This document shows, piece after piece, positions 17,538-24,821 of a DNA stretch of 64,000 bases; position 1 is the first letter of the stretch, and every line of letters starts with the position of its first letter. Made by a program: the position numbers and the translations under genes. The notes below the pieces were generated by a model. The model made no database searches. It saw only the letters and a list, made by a program, of their open reading frames with translations, and was not told the origin of the DNA. Source of the stretch: Pseudomonadota bacterium (GTDB lineage: Bacteria; Desulfobacterota; Desulfovibrionia; Desulfovibrionales; Desulfovibrionaceae); assembly GCA_023426275.1 (NCBI GenBank), contig JAFABC010000086.1, positions 1 to 64,000 of the forward strand, given 5' to 3'.

Positions 17538-19010
17538 ATGCACATGCCAGCGCATCCCGTACTCCAGTACCGATGGGCGGTGCGGGAGAGTCGAGACGGG
17601 AAGGCCCTTGTCTATTATGGCCTTCGCAATCCGCCCCACCACCAGGAAACGGTCCTGCCCGTATCGGAGGGTTTGGCCGCGGCCCTGACCGGGCTCGACG
17701 GAGCGACCTCCCTGGACAGCCTGCCTGGGGCCGTGCGCGAAAGCGAGGACTTCCTGCGACTGGTCGCACAGGGGATCGTGGTGGACAAGCAGGACCAGCG
17801 GCAGCCGTCCACGGCCGAGCACAAGCGGACCTGCACCCGCTGCGTGGCCGATGACCACTTGCTGCCGGGGCTGGAGTTCGATGCCCGGGGCGTGTGCGCC
17901 TTCTGCCAGTGCTACGAGCAGGCCGAGCAAGCGGGAGCTTCCGCCGGGCCGCGCAATGCGGTGGACGATGCCGCGTTGCTGTCCATCGCCGCAGGCAACA
18001 AAGACTCGCGCTTCGACGTCATGGTCCTTTGCACCGGCGGCAAGGATTCCACCTTTCTGCTGTGGTACCTGGCGAAAAAACTGGGGCTGCGCGTCCTGGC
18101 CGCGTCCTGGAACATGCCCTACACCAACGACGCCTGCCGCGGGAACATCCGCCGCGCCCTCGAACTGCTGCCGGATGTCGAACTGGTGGAACGCACCCTG
18201 CCGGTCAACGCCGTCCGGGACGCCATGCGCGCGCAGTTCGGCCGGGTGGGAGCGCCATGCCTGTGCCCGACCGTGGCCCATGTCCTTTTCTTCCCACTCG
18301 CCGCCGCGGAACGGATTCCGGTGGTCATGCAGGGCGTCGAGGAAGTCCAGCTCGCGGTCATGAGCCATGTCATGCGCAACCTGCAAGGAGGCAAGGGACC
18401 GGACCGGACCGAGCCCCCATCCATCCGCGAGCAGACGCTTCAATTCCTGGGGATGGCGGCCAGCGCACCCGAACCGCCCGATCCGTTTTCCCTCATGGCG
18501 GACTATACCCGCTACCAACGGTCCATCCGAAGCAACCTGAACCCGATCTACGGGCCGCTTGATCGCCTCCTGACGCGAGCCAGGGAGGACGCCTCCGTTT
18601 TTGTGCCGCAATTCCTCCGCTTAAAAACGAATGCGCTCTACGGCTCCTGGAAGGACGTCGCGGCGTTGATGCACAAGGAAATGGACTGGAAGATGCCCCC
18701 GGGACAAAAGGGGTTGCTGCATACCAGCTGCCGCATCGAAAAAGTCAAGGACTACTGCCAGTACATGCGATTTCGCAACATGCGCTCCACCGCCTTTCCG
18801 CAGTCCATCGTGGAAGTGAGCGCCGGGGTCTTCTTCGGGCTGCTCTCCCGCGAGGAGGCGTTGCGGGAGGTGGAGGAGCTCGGCTACCACCGCGAACCGG
18901 AAGTCATGGCCGAGTTGCTCGGCGATCTGGACATAAGCGATGCGGATCGCCGCAGCCATGGCGAAACCGTTTACTCCCTTTGCGACTGCGCGTCGGGATG
19001 CCAGGAGTGA
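17538..19010 (+). CDS. PP-loop ATPase with RRE/PqqD-like and zinc-ribbon domains
   Basis: 490 residues. Residues 35-90 (VSEGLAAALTGLDGATSLDSL...DFLRLVAQGIVVDK) look like a PqqD/RRE-type small winged-helix domain. Residues 99-122 carry CTRCV...GVCAFC, a four-Cys ribbon as in PseA/WbpG-type N-acetyl-sugar amidotransferases. The PP-loop VLCTGGKDSTFLLWYL is at about 163-178, followed by an adenine-nucleotide alpha-hydrolase domain. Such enzymes adenylate a substrate and then transfer N or S. C-terminal cysteines (CDCASGC) may add metal or sulfur chemistry. ATG 17538 follows GAGG. It is followed after 2 bases by the ThiF-like gene. Confidence 0.75.
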   Translation: MHMPAHPVLQYRWAVRESRDGKALVYYGLRNPPHHQETVLPVSEGLAAALTGLDGATSLDSLPGAVRESEDFLRLVAQGIVVDKQDQRQPSTAEHKRTCTRCVADDHLLPGLEFDARGVCAFCQCYEQAEQAGASAGPRNAVDDAALLSIAAGNKDSRFDVMVLCTGGKDSTFLLWYLAKKLGLRVLAASWNMPYTNDACRGNIRRALELLPDVELVERTLPVNAVRDAMRAQFGRVGAPCLCPTVAHVLFFPLAAAERIPVVMQGVEEVQLAVMSHVMRNLQGGKGPDRTEPPSIREQTLQFLGMAASAPEPPDPFSLMADYTRYQRSIRSNLNPIYGPLDRLLTRAREDASVFVPQFLRLKTNALYGSWKDVAALMHKEMDWKMPPGQKGLLHTSCRIEKVKDYCQYMRFRNMRSTAFPQSIVEVSAGVFFGLLSREEALREVEELGYHREPEVMAELLGDLDISDADRRSHGETVYSLCDCASGCQE

Positions 19011-19012
19011 GC

Positions 19013-19816
19013 ATGGTCGGGGAATTCCTGAATCGGACGGTGCCCATCTTCACCGAGGGCGGTTTGGCGGTTTTGCGCGACAAGGTTGTCGCCCTTGCCG
19101 GCCTTGGCGGCGTGGGCGGCGGCGCGTTCCTGGCCCTGGTCCGCTGCGGGGTGGCCCGCTTCCGGCTGGCGGAAAACGGCGTTTTCGACCCGCCGGACAT
19201 GAATCGGCAGGCCGCAGCTTTCGGCCAGACCATGGGCCACCCGAAGCTCGACGTGTATATGGAGCTGGCCCGGTCCATCAATCCCGACCTGGAGCTCGAA
19301 TGCTTTCCGGCAGGGATTACCGGGGACAACCTCGAACGGTTTCTGACCGGGGCCGACGCGTATGTCGGCGTCATCGACGTGGAAAAAGGCCAAGACGTCA
19401 AGGCCATGACCCCGCCCCTGCTGCAAAAGCACGACCTGCCCATGTTCACCTGCGGGGCCATCGGCTTTGGCGCCCTGCTTGTGGCTCACGAGCCGGGCGG
19501 CATGATGCCGGAGGAATTCTGGCGGCTCGTGCAGGAGCGGTCCGACGGCAACCAGAGCTTGCTGCCGTCGTATTTCGGGGACGTCTTCAACCGTCCGGTC
19601 ATGGAGCGCATCGCCGGGGGCTGCGCGTCCGGCATCCTCCCCACAACGGCCATCGGCGCTCTGGCGGCGAATACGCTGCTCGCCTGCGAAGTCCTGACCT
19701 GCCTGCTGCGGGGAACCGGGCTGGTGGACCGTGAACCGGTCTTTGCCCCGCGATTTGCCGTGGTGGATTTCCTCAGCCAGAAACTGGTGGTGGGCGATGT
19801 GAGCCTTGGGGCCTGA
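19013..19816 (+). CDS. ThiF/MoeB/E1-like adenylyltransferase
   Basis: 267 residues. The nucleotide-binding motif VALAGLGGVGGGAFLALVRCGVARFRLAE (about residues 24-52) and DPPDMNRQ are the Rossmann and Asn-Arg-Gln signatures of E1-type enzymes, which adenylate a C-terminal carboxylate. No CxxC zinc pairs are present and a catalytic cysteine is not obvious (candidates in FTCGAIGFG and GGCASG). The ATG at 19013 has AGGAG 6-7 bases upstream, overlapping the end of the PP-loop gene. That tight coupling suggests the two enzymes act together. Confidence 0.8.
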   Translation: MVGEFLNRTVPIFTEGGLAVLRDKVVALAGLGGVGGGAFLALVRCGVARFRLAENGVFDPPDMNRQAAAFGQTMGHPKLDVYMELARSINPDLELECFPAGITGDNLERFLTGADAYVGVIDVEKGQDVKAMTPPLLQKHDLPMFTCGAIGFGALLVAHEPGGMMPEEFWRLVQERSDGNQSLLPSYFGDVFNRPVMERIAGGCASGILPTTAIGALAANTLLACEVLTCLLRGTGLVDREPVFAPRFAVVDFLSQKLVVGDVSLGA

Positions 19817-19874
19817 TGCATCCGCTTGCGCTCCTGCCGGGAAATGGAGCCACCGGGAACTTAAGGAGATGCGA

Positions 19875-20960
19875 ATGGGACGCGAGGAATTGATTCAAAA
19901 ACTCCGGGAGTCGCACCGGGTGATCGAACCCGGCCAGGAGGTCACGATAGGGCTTTTTCGTCCCGAGGACGCCCTGGGCGTCGCCCTGGCCTATTATGAG
20001 ACCTACGGCGACACCTTCCCGCTGGAGCATGTTTACGATCCCGAGGAAATCGTCCGCCGCAACGCCACGGACGACCAATACACCGTGGTCGCCCGGACGC
20101 CGCGAGGAGAGGTTGTCGGGCTGTTCGGACTGTTTCGCCACGCCCCCGATCCCCACGTCTACGAAGCCGGCCAGCTCATGGTTCTTGGGAGTTATCGGAA
20201 AAGGCACCTCAGTACGGAATTCAGCAAGGTGGCCCTCGACAGCCTGCCCAGGCAACTGCGGCTACCCGTGGTTTTCCTTGAGGCCGTAAGCAACCATACG
20301 GTTTCCCAGCTTATAGCGCTGCCCAGGGGCTTGGCCTTCACCGGGCTCGAGGTGGAATGCATGCCGCTCGGCGTCCACGCCAAAGAGGCCGGCGCGACCC
20401 GTAACGTCTCGCTTTTTCTGATGTTCAAGTCGTTCGAAAAGACTTCCTGTGACGTGTATCTGCCCGAAGCCTACCGGACGTTTTGCGAGACGCTGTACGC
20501 GGAACTGGCGCTCCCTCGAGTGTTTTCTGCCGCGGGAGCACTTGCGGGAGAGACCCAGGCGAGCCAATTTTTCCTCCAGGAGACCGGCTTGCTGCGTCTG
20601 ACCGTGACCCGGGCCGGCAGGGATTTTGGCGAGGCCGTTTCCATGGCCGAAGCCAAGGCCGGCAATCAAGGCGTGGTCCAGATATATTTGAACCTTGGCG
20701 ACGCGGCCGCCCCCCAGGCCGTGGAGGTGCTCCGGGACAGGGGCTATTTTCTGGCCGGTTTGCTGCCTTATTGGTTCGGCGCGGACGGCCTGCTCATGCA
20801 GAAGGTCGGGGTGGAACCGGACTGGGATGCAATCCAATGCGTTGATCGCAAAGCCGCCGCCCTACGCGCCCTGGTCCGCGAGGACTTCTCCCTCGCCAAG
20901 CGTAGGCAAACGGGTCTGCCGGAGCTGCCGGGGGACTGGGACGGGCACCCAGGCGGCTAA
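19875..20960 (+). CDS. GNAT-family protein of the HATPase-GNAT family
   Basis: 361 residues. The first half is a GNAT-like fold (VTIGLFRPEDALGVALAYYETYGD..., VVGLFGLFRHAPD, QLMVLGSYRKRHLSTEF). FLEAVSNHTVSQLIALPRGLAFTGLEVECMP aligns with SLNPVTSHAVSQRQAFALGGKPCGLELAACP of the protein at 22155. The C-terminal domain ends in RDRGYFLAGLLPYWFGADGLLM, again matching that homologue. It lacks the HATPase domain. The ATG at 19875 follows AAGGAG. Third gene of the rightward island operon. The acyl acceptor is unknown. Confidence 0.7.
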   Translation: MGREELIQKLRESHRVIEPGQEVTIGLFRPEDALGVALAYYETYGDTFPLEHVYDPEEIVRRNATDDQYTVVARTPRGEVVGLFGLFRHAPDPHVYEAGQLMVLGSYRKRHLSTEFSKVALDSLPRQLRLPVVFLEAVSNHTVSQLIALPRGLAFTGLEVECMPLGVHAKEAGATRNVSLFLMFKSFEKTSCDVYLPEAYRTFCETLYAELALPRVFSAAGALAGETQASQFFLQETGLLRLTVTRAGRDFGEAVSMAEAKAGNQGVVQIYLNLGDAAAPQAVEVLRDRGYFLAGLLPYWFGADGLLMQKVGVEPDWDAIQCVDRKAAALRALVREDFSLAKRRQTGLPELPGDWDGHPGG

Positions 20961-21062
20961 CCTCTGGATAACCGCCAGGGGCCGGGCCTGGGTCGTTTTA
21001 GCCGGAAAATGTTATCCACCATCAAAAAATATCAAATTATTTCAATAGACATTCCCTATCTT

Positions 21063-21114
21063 TGCTCCTTTGGGAGCAGGATGCCGGGTGTTCAAATCAC
21101 CTCGCCCCGACCAA
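21063..21114 (+). repeat. att-like direct repeat, copy 2
   Basis: Identical over 52 bases to 14569-14620, in the same orientation, 6494 bases away. It again shows the T arm, acceptor strand and CCA of a tRNA 3' end without the rest of a tRNA. Homology continues weakly into ATCAACGGCTT, the left arm of the adjacent hairpin. Probable right boundary of the island. Confidence 0.75.
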
Positions 21115-21121
21115 TGAAATC

Positions 21122-21156
21122 AACGGCTTGCGGTGAAAATCGCAGGCCGTTTTTTG
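21122..21156 (+). terminator. Terminator hairpin beside att copy 2
   Basis: AACGGCTTGCG (21122-21132) pairs over 11 bp with CGCAGGCCGTT (21141-21151), then TTTTTGTT. The same hairpin, base for base, recurs at 40521-40554. In its native place it would terminate the tRNA gene or an integrase gene. Confidence 0.75.
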
Positions 21157-21509
21157 TTAGAAAATTTTCAGGATACAATCTTGGGGTACAAAAAGTAAGG
21201 GGCATTGGGCGCGGGGCTTGAAATGCCCTCCCCTGCGCCCCGCCTTGCCCCCACTTCCCCAAAAATGCTACCCGCCCGCCATGATCAAAAAAACTGAAGC
21301 GGAAAAAACTGTGGGCTCGGTTCAGAATAACCCGCAGACAGTGTGAGAAGGACCGGCCATGAAAGAACTCTGGCGTCGGGCCTGCTTTAGTTCAGCTTGA
21401 GACTATTTTCCCAGGTTTAAAGGCATCAACCCAAAACTGTTGCCCCGTACCATACGATTTATTTCGTTTTGTGAGCAGACCCCTATCTGCTAAACCGAGG
21501 GATTGAAGC
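21157..21509. other. Gene-free stretch right of the island
   Basis: No convincing gene. It holds a GC-rich inverted segment (GGGCGCGGGG near 21210 and CCCCTGCGCCCCGCC near 21230) that may form a hairpin, and probably the promoter of the gene at 21510. I see no clear promoter consensus. Confidence 0.35.
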
Positions 21510-21884
21510 GTGCCATACGAAATTTCCTGGAAAGACAAAGGGATAATCTGGACATTTTATGGCGTTGTTACAGCTGGGGAGACGAGACAGGCAAGTCTGG
21601 ATATCTTAGGCGATCCGCGATTTGTGGATTTGCACTATCAGATCGTCGACATCTCAACCGTTGAACAATTCAATTTGACCAGTGAGGACATGGACGAAGC
21701 TGGAGCACTGGACGAAGCTGCCACTCTCAGCAACCTTCGTATTATTGTTGCTGTCGTTGCGGCCTCAGACGATGCAATGAAAATCGCTAAGATGTACAAA
21801 TCCGCTATGAGGCAGGCTAAGTGGCCCGTCGAAATTTTCCGTACTATGGACGATGCAACGGAATGGATTCGCTCCACAGGCTGA
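21510..21884 (+). CDS. Small hypothetical protein (SpoIIAA/STAS-like size and layout)
   Basis: 124 residues from a GTG at 21510 (ATG starts are absent nearby; the upstream AGGGATTGAAG is a weak ribosome-binding site). It opens MPYEISWKDKGIIWTFYGVV, an alternating beta/turn pattern, followed by alpha/beta repeats ending VEIFRTMDDATEWIRSTG. The pattern resembles SpoIIAA-like/STAS small proteins, which bind regulators, but I cannot confirm the family. Codon use is lower in GC than its neighbours. Confidence 0.55.
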   Translation: MPYEISWKDKGIIWTFYGVVTAGETRQASLDILGDPRFVDLHYQIVDISTVEQFNLTSEDMDEAGALDEAATLSNLRIIVAVVAASDDAMKIAKMYKSAMRQAKWPVEIFRTMDDATEWIRSTG

Positions 21885-22049
21885 ATGATCGTAAAAAGGA
21901 ACAGCCGTGGGCCAAGCTGCGGATGTCGCGCCGCGCCTATGAGACAGACCGGCCTTTGGCTCCGGAGGCCAACGCTCATAAGTCCGAATATTGGCCGTCT
22001 CGATGCAGCTGCCGCGCACTCAGTACCACGCGCATATCCGCCCGTAGGA

Positions 22050-22125
22050 TCGACGCCGGCTCCGGCCAGTGCCGCTTCCAGGACAGCACGACCTGAGGGG
22101 GCTTGCGCCCCCTGTTCCGGGTTGA
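22050..22125 (-). mobile_element. IS256-family transposase fragment
   Basis: The minus strand encodes QVVLSWKRHWPEPASIL, the SWKRHW...LATFF segment of IS256-family transposases. The nucleotides GGCCAGTGCCG and CAGCACGAC are shared with the relic at 1330-1360. Only this short piece remains, next to the 3' end of the HATPase-GNAT gene. Confidence 0.6.
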
Positions 22126-22154
22126 GGCAGAGGGTTCCTTTGGCCCCTGGCGTG

Positions 22155-23618
22155 TTACCGCGACGTTCGCAGGCGCTGCCCCTCCACGTAGCGGGCCAGG
22201 GCCTGGGTGAAGTCGCCGTAAAAGCGCAACTGCCCGATGTCGATGGGCGAAGCCAGGCGCGTCAGACGCAACACGTCGCCGTCCCCGGTCGCGTGGGGCC
22301 ACACCCCTGCAAAGAAAAAGCCGGCCGCTTCCGCCCGCTCGCTAAGGCTCGGCGTGTCCGGCTGGGCCAGGGGCAAATCGAGCTCCACCACCTCGGCTCC
22401 GGCGATCTCGACCAAATCGACAGCGGCGCGATGTAGCTCCGGCCACTGGCCGGCCTCGGCCTGGATCACCCGGATGCCCCCCTTTTGGAGGTCGCGGTCG
22501 AAGGAGACCGTGTAGTCCCCGGGAAGGGCGACCGGCGCGGGCAGCCCCGGCAACAGGGGGCGGCCGAGATTGGCGTAGATGCGCGCAACCATGTCCCGAT
22601 GACGATCGGGGATATGGACGTGGGCCGGCGGTGGGGCGACGAGATAGCTGAAGCAATGGAGCAGTGATTCCCGCTGGGGCGAGGCCTCGCCTAAGCGCAT
22701 GGCCTTAAATCGCCTCGGCGGGCAGGCCGCCAGTTCAAGGCCGCAGGGCTTGCCGCCAAGCGCAAAGGCTTGGCGCTGGCTGACGGCATGGCTGGTCACG
22801 GGATTGAGCGACAGGCCAAGCAGGCCCATTTTGCCGGCTTCGGCGACCAGGGCTTCGGTCAAGGATTCCATGAGCCTGCGACCCCGATGGGCCGGCGACA
22901 CGACAAGGACCGCCAGCTCGGCCATAGGCACGGGTTCCGGGCGTAAAAGCCCGGCATGGGCCGCCACCTCGCCCTGCCTGGTCACAGCCACGAAGCTGAC
23001 GAGCCGGCCACTGCCCACCAGATGGATCAGCCCCTCGGGGCGGTAGAAATTCTCGTTCTTGTAGGAATAGCCGTAGGCCAGCCAGAAGATCCGGGCCACT
23101 TGCGGCGCTTCCTCGGGCCGCATTGGCCGAATGTCGTAGGGCTGCTCCGGGGCCCGCCGGATGACGGCCGCAATCTCGGCCGGCGGCGGCTCCACCGGGC
23201 GGGGCAGGCGCTTGACCAGGCACAGGGCCTTTCCCTGCTTGCCGTGGTTGGTCCAGTGCAGGGCGTCAGCGGCATGGCGGATGAGTTTGAGGCCAAGTCC
23301 CCGGGGCGCGTCGGGAGCGGGATTGGGGCGGGGCGTCAGTCCGTCGGGCGGATCGAATGGTACGCCCTCGTCTCGAAAGGACAGATGCAACTCGCTTTGC
23401 CGGATCGTGCCGTCCACGAAGACGTCGCCGGTCGCTCCCTCGAGGTAGGCGTGGTCCCGGATGTTGAGGAAGGCTTCCTCGGCGGCCAATTCCAGGGCCA
23501 GGACGTCCTTGGCGGGCAGGCCCGCCGTTGTCGCCAGATCCCGGACATGGTTTTGGACCATGGCCAAAAACCGCCCGTCGGCCGGAACGCGCAATTGGGT
23601 CTGGATGGGGCTTGCCAT
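22155..23618 (-). CDS. HATPase (RsbW-like) fused to GNAT acetyltransferase
   Basis: 487 residues. Residues 1-140 are a GHKL/RsbW-type ATPase: the N-box ELAAEEAFLNIRDHAY, the G1 box RDEGVPFDPP and the G2 box RGLGLKLIRHAAD. Residues about 160-310 are a GNAT domain with the acetyl-CoA loop VVSPAHRGRRLMESL. The C-terminal 150 residues form the same domain seen in the two island homologues and end in AEAAGFFFAGVWPHATGDGDVL. Unlike the copy at 15854, all ATP-site residues look intact. RsbW-type kinases usually act in partner switching, so this may be a kinase-regulated acyltransferase (inference). The ribosome-binding site is weak. Confidence 0.8.
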   Translation of the reverse strand: MASPIQTQLRVPADGRFLAMVQNHVRDLATTAGLPAKDVLALELAAEEAFLNIRDHAYLEGATGDVFVDGTIRQSELHLSFRDEGVPFDPPDGLTPRPNPAPDAPRGLGLKLIRHAADALHWTNHGKQGKALCLVKRLPRPVEPPPAEIAAVIRRAPEQPYDIRPMRPEEAPQVARIFWLAYGYSYKNENFYRPEGLIHLVGSGRLVSFVAVTRQGEVAAHAGLLRPEPVPMAELAVLVVSPAHRGRRLMESLTEALVAEAGKMGLLGLSLNPVTSHAVSQRQAFALGGKPCGLELAACPPRRFKAMRLGEASPQRESLLHCFSYLVAPPPAHVHIPDRHRDMVARIYANLGRPLLPGLPAPVALPGDYTVSFDRDLQKGGIRVIQAEAGQWPELHRAAVDLVEIAGAEVVELDLPLAQPDTPSLSERAEAAGFFFAGVWPHATGDGDVLRLTRLASPIDIGQLRFYGDFTQALARYVEGQRLRTSR

Positions 23619-23677
23619 GTTTTTTTGTATCGCCGGGAGCGTGCCCTGTCTATCAGCGCGGCAATGGGGGGAGAAAC

Positions 23678-23741
23678 CTGCCGGCGACGGCTGCGAGAGG
23701 GATGCGTTCGCAACGCAGAGGCAGCGGTTCGTTGCCGGCAG
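23678..23741. other. Nested hairpin in the leader of the HATPase-GNAT gene
   Basis: CTGCCGGC (23678-23685) pairs with GCCGGCAG (23734-23741). Inside, GCTGC (23690) pairs with GCAGC (23721), and at the tip TGCGTT (23703) pairs with AACGCA (23712) around CGC. Three stacked stems in 64 bases suggest a folded RNA leader, or a small RNA, between the divergent genes. Confidence 0.4.
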
Positions 23742-23849
23742 AAAAAGCGGCCCACCTCCCGCTCTGGGCCGCGGCCTTGGATCGCGCCGTTTGAAGGTCT
23801 GAACGGTTTCTGCAGGGGCCTCATTTGACGCACGAAAAAAAGACTTCCC

Positions 23850-23864
23850 GGGTCATTCCGACTC
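23850..23864. promoter_or_regulatory. Possible upstream activator half-palindrome
   Basis: GGGTCATTCCGACTC resembles the GGGTCA-N3-TGACCC palindrome at 36478 (10 of 12 arm positions fit). It lies about 185 bases upstream of the predicted start of transcription of the first ferredoxin/AOR module, a usual distance for enhancer sites of sigma54 activators. Confidence 0.3.
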
Positions 23865-24020
23865 GATTTCAAAAACACCAACGTCCGCTTCCAGTCCTTC
23901 CCGGGGCGTGGCGGACTTTTTTATGCCACGTGAGACATAATCAAATCGCCAGCAACTTTGGAACATTATCGTCGCAGAATCAAAGGGAGGGGCGAGCGGC
24001 GGCCGCGTGAATCGCATCCC

Positions 24021-24036
24021 TGGCCTTCCTCTTGCT
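24021..24036 (+). promoter_or_regulatory. Sigma54 (-24/-12) promoter candidate, AOR module 1
   Basis: TGGCCTTCCTCTTGCT has the GG...GC elements with the exact spacing of the sigma54 consensus TGGCACG-N4-TTGCW. It is identical at 13 of 16 positions to the candidate upstream of module 2 (36325-36310, minus strand). Predicted transcription start near 24047, about 85 bases before the ferredoxin GTG. Confidence 0.6.
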
Positions 24037-24131
24037 CAATAGGGGTCAGGTTCTGATTCCAAATGTGCATCCAGGCCGGCAGGCCGCTGCCCGCCTGACG
24101 AGAAGTGCACCCTTTTCCTAAGGAGGCCCCC

Positions 24132-24797
24132 GTGAGCGACAATTCGACCACACCCTTGCCTGAAGCCGTGGAGACGCGTCTTCCCGACGAGCACCGGGAA
24201 GAGGCACAGCCGGCCGAAAAGAAGTTACTCCTCAGCCGCAGAAGGATGCTCGGTTTTCTGGGCATTCAGATAGCCGCCGGCGCGCTGGCCGTCACCAATG
24301 CCGCGGCCGCGCCCAAGAACTTCAAGCCGGAGTGCACCAACCGGGGCATCACCCCGGACCAGCTGCCCAATGCCCGGGCCTGGCTCGTCACGGACCCGAC
24401 CACCTGCGTCGGCTGCCGGACCTGCGAGATCGTCTGCTCCCTGTCGCACGACGACACCTGTCAGCCGGCCATTGCCCGCATCCACACCCTGTACGATCCC
24501 CTGCACTCCCTGGGCAAGCTCTGCTCCATGACCGAGGCGTGCAAGCAGTGCAACATGGCCGACTGCTACCTGGCCTGCCAGTATGACGCCCTGGTCCTGG
24601 ACAAAAAGACCGGCGCCCGGATCATCGATCCGAAGAAATGCCAGGGGTGCGGCGAATGTCTGGAGGCCTGCCCGTGGAACATGGTGGCCTACAACGAGGC
24701 CAAGAACGTCTACTCCAAGTGCGACCTGTGCGGCGGCGATCCGTTATGCGTGAAGTATTGCCCGGCCGAGGCGATCAAGTTCGTTGAATTGGGATAA
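24132..24797 (+). CDS. Tat-targeted four-cluster ferredoxin subunit of AOR, module 1
   Basis: 221 residues. It starts at GTG 24132 behind AAGGAGG. After a hydrophilic lead comes SRRRMLGFLGIQIAAGALAVTNAAAAP, a twin-arginine-type signal with a cleavage-like AAAA-P. Then follow four 4Fe-4S motifs: CVGCRTCEIVC, CKQCNMADCYLAC, CQGCGECLEAC and CDLCGGDPLCVKYC. It is the electron-transfer partner of the tungsten oxidoreductase encoded 24 bases downstream, like the small subunits of WOR5-type or AorAB enzymes. A Tat-like signal on such a subunit is unexpected, because tungsten AORs are normally cytoplasmic. Confidence 0.9.
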   Translation: MSDNSTTPLPEAVETRLPDEHREEAQPAEKKLLLSRRRMLGFLGIQIAAGALAVTNAAAAPKNFKPECTNRGITPDQLPNARAWLVTDPTTCVGCRTCEIVCSLSHDDTCQPAIARIHTLYDPLHSLGKLCSMTEACKQCNMADCYLACQYDALVLDKKTGARIIDPKKCQGCGECLEACPWNMVAYNEAKNVYSKCDLCGGDPLCVKYCPAEAIKFVELG

Positions 24798-24821
24798 CCC
24801 CCTTTGCAAGGAGCAGCTACG

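Noticed and set aside
23883..24131. Moco/Tuco riboswitch upstream of the AOR module
   Set aside because: Plausible by context, but I could not match the conserved core by eye; a sigma54 promoter lies inside the candidate region.
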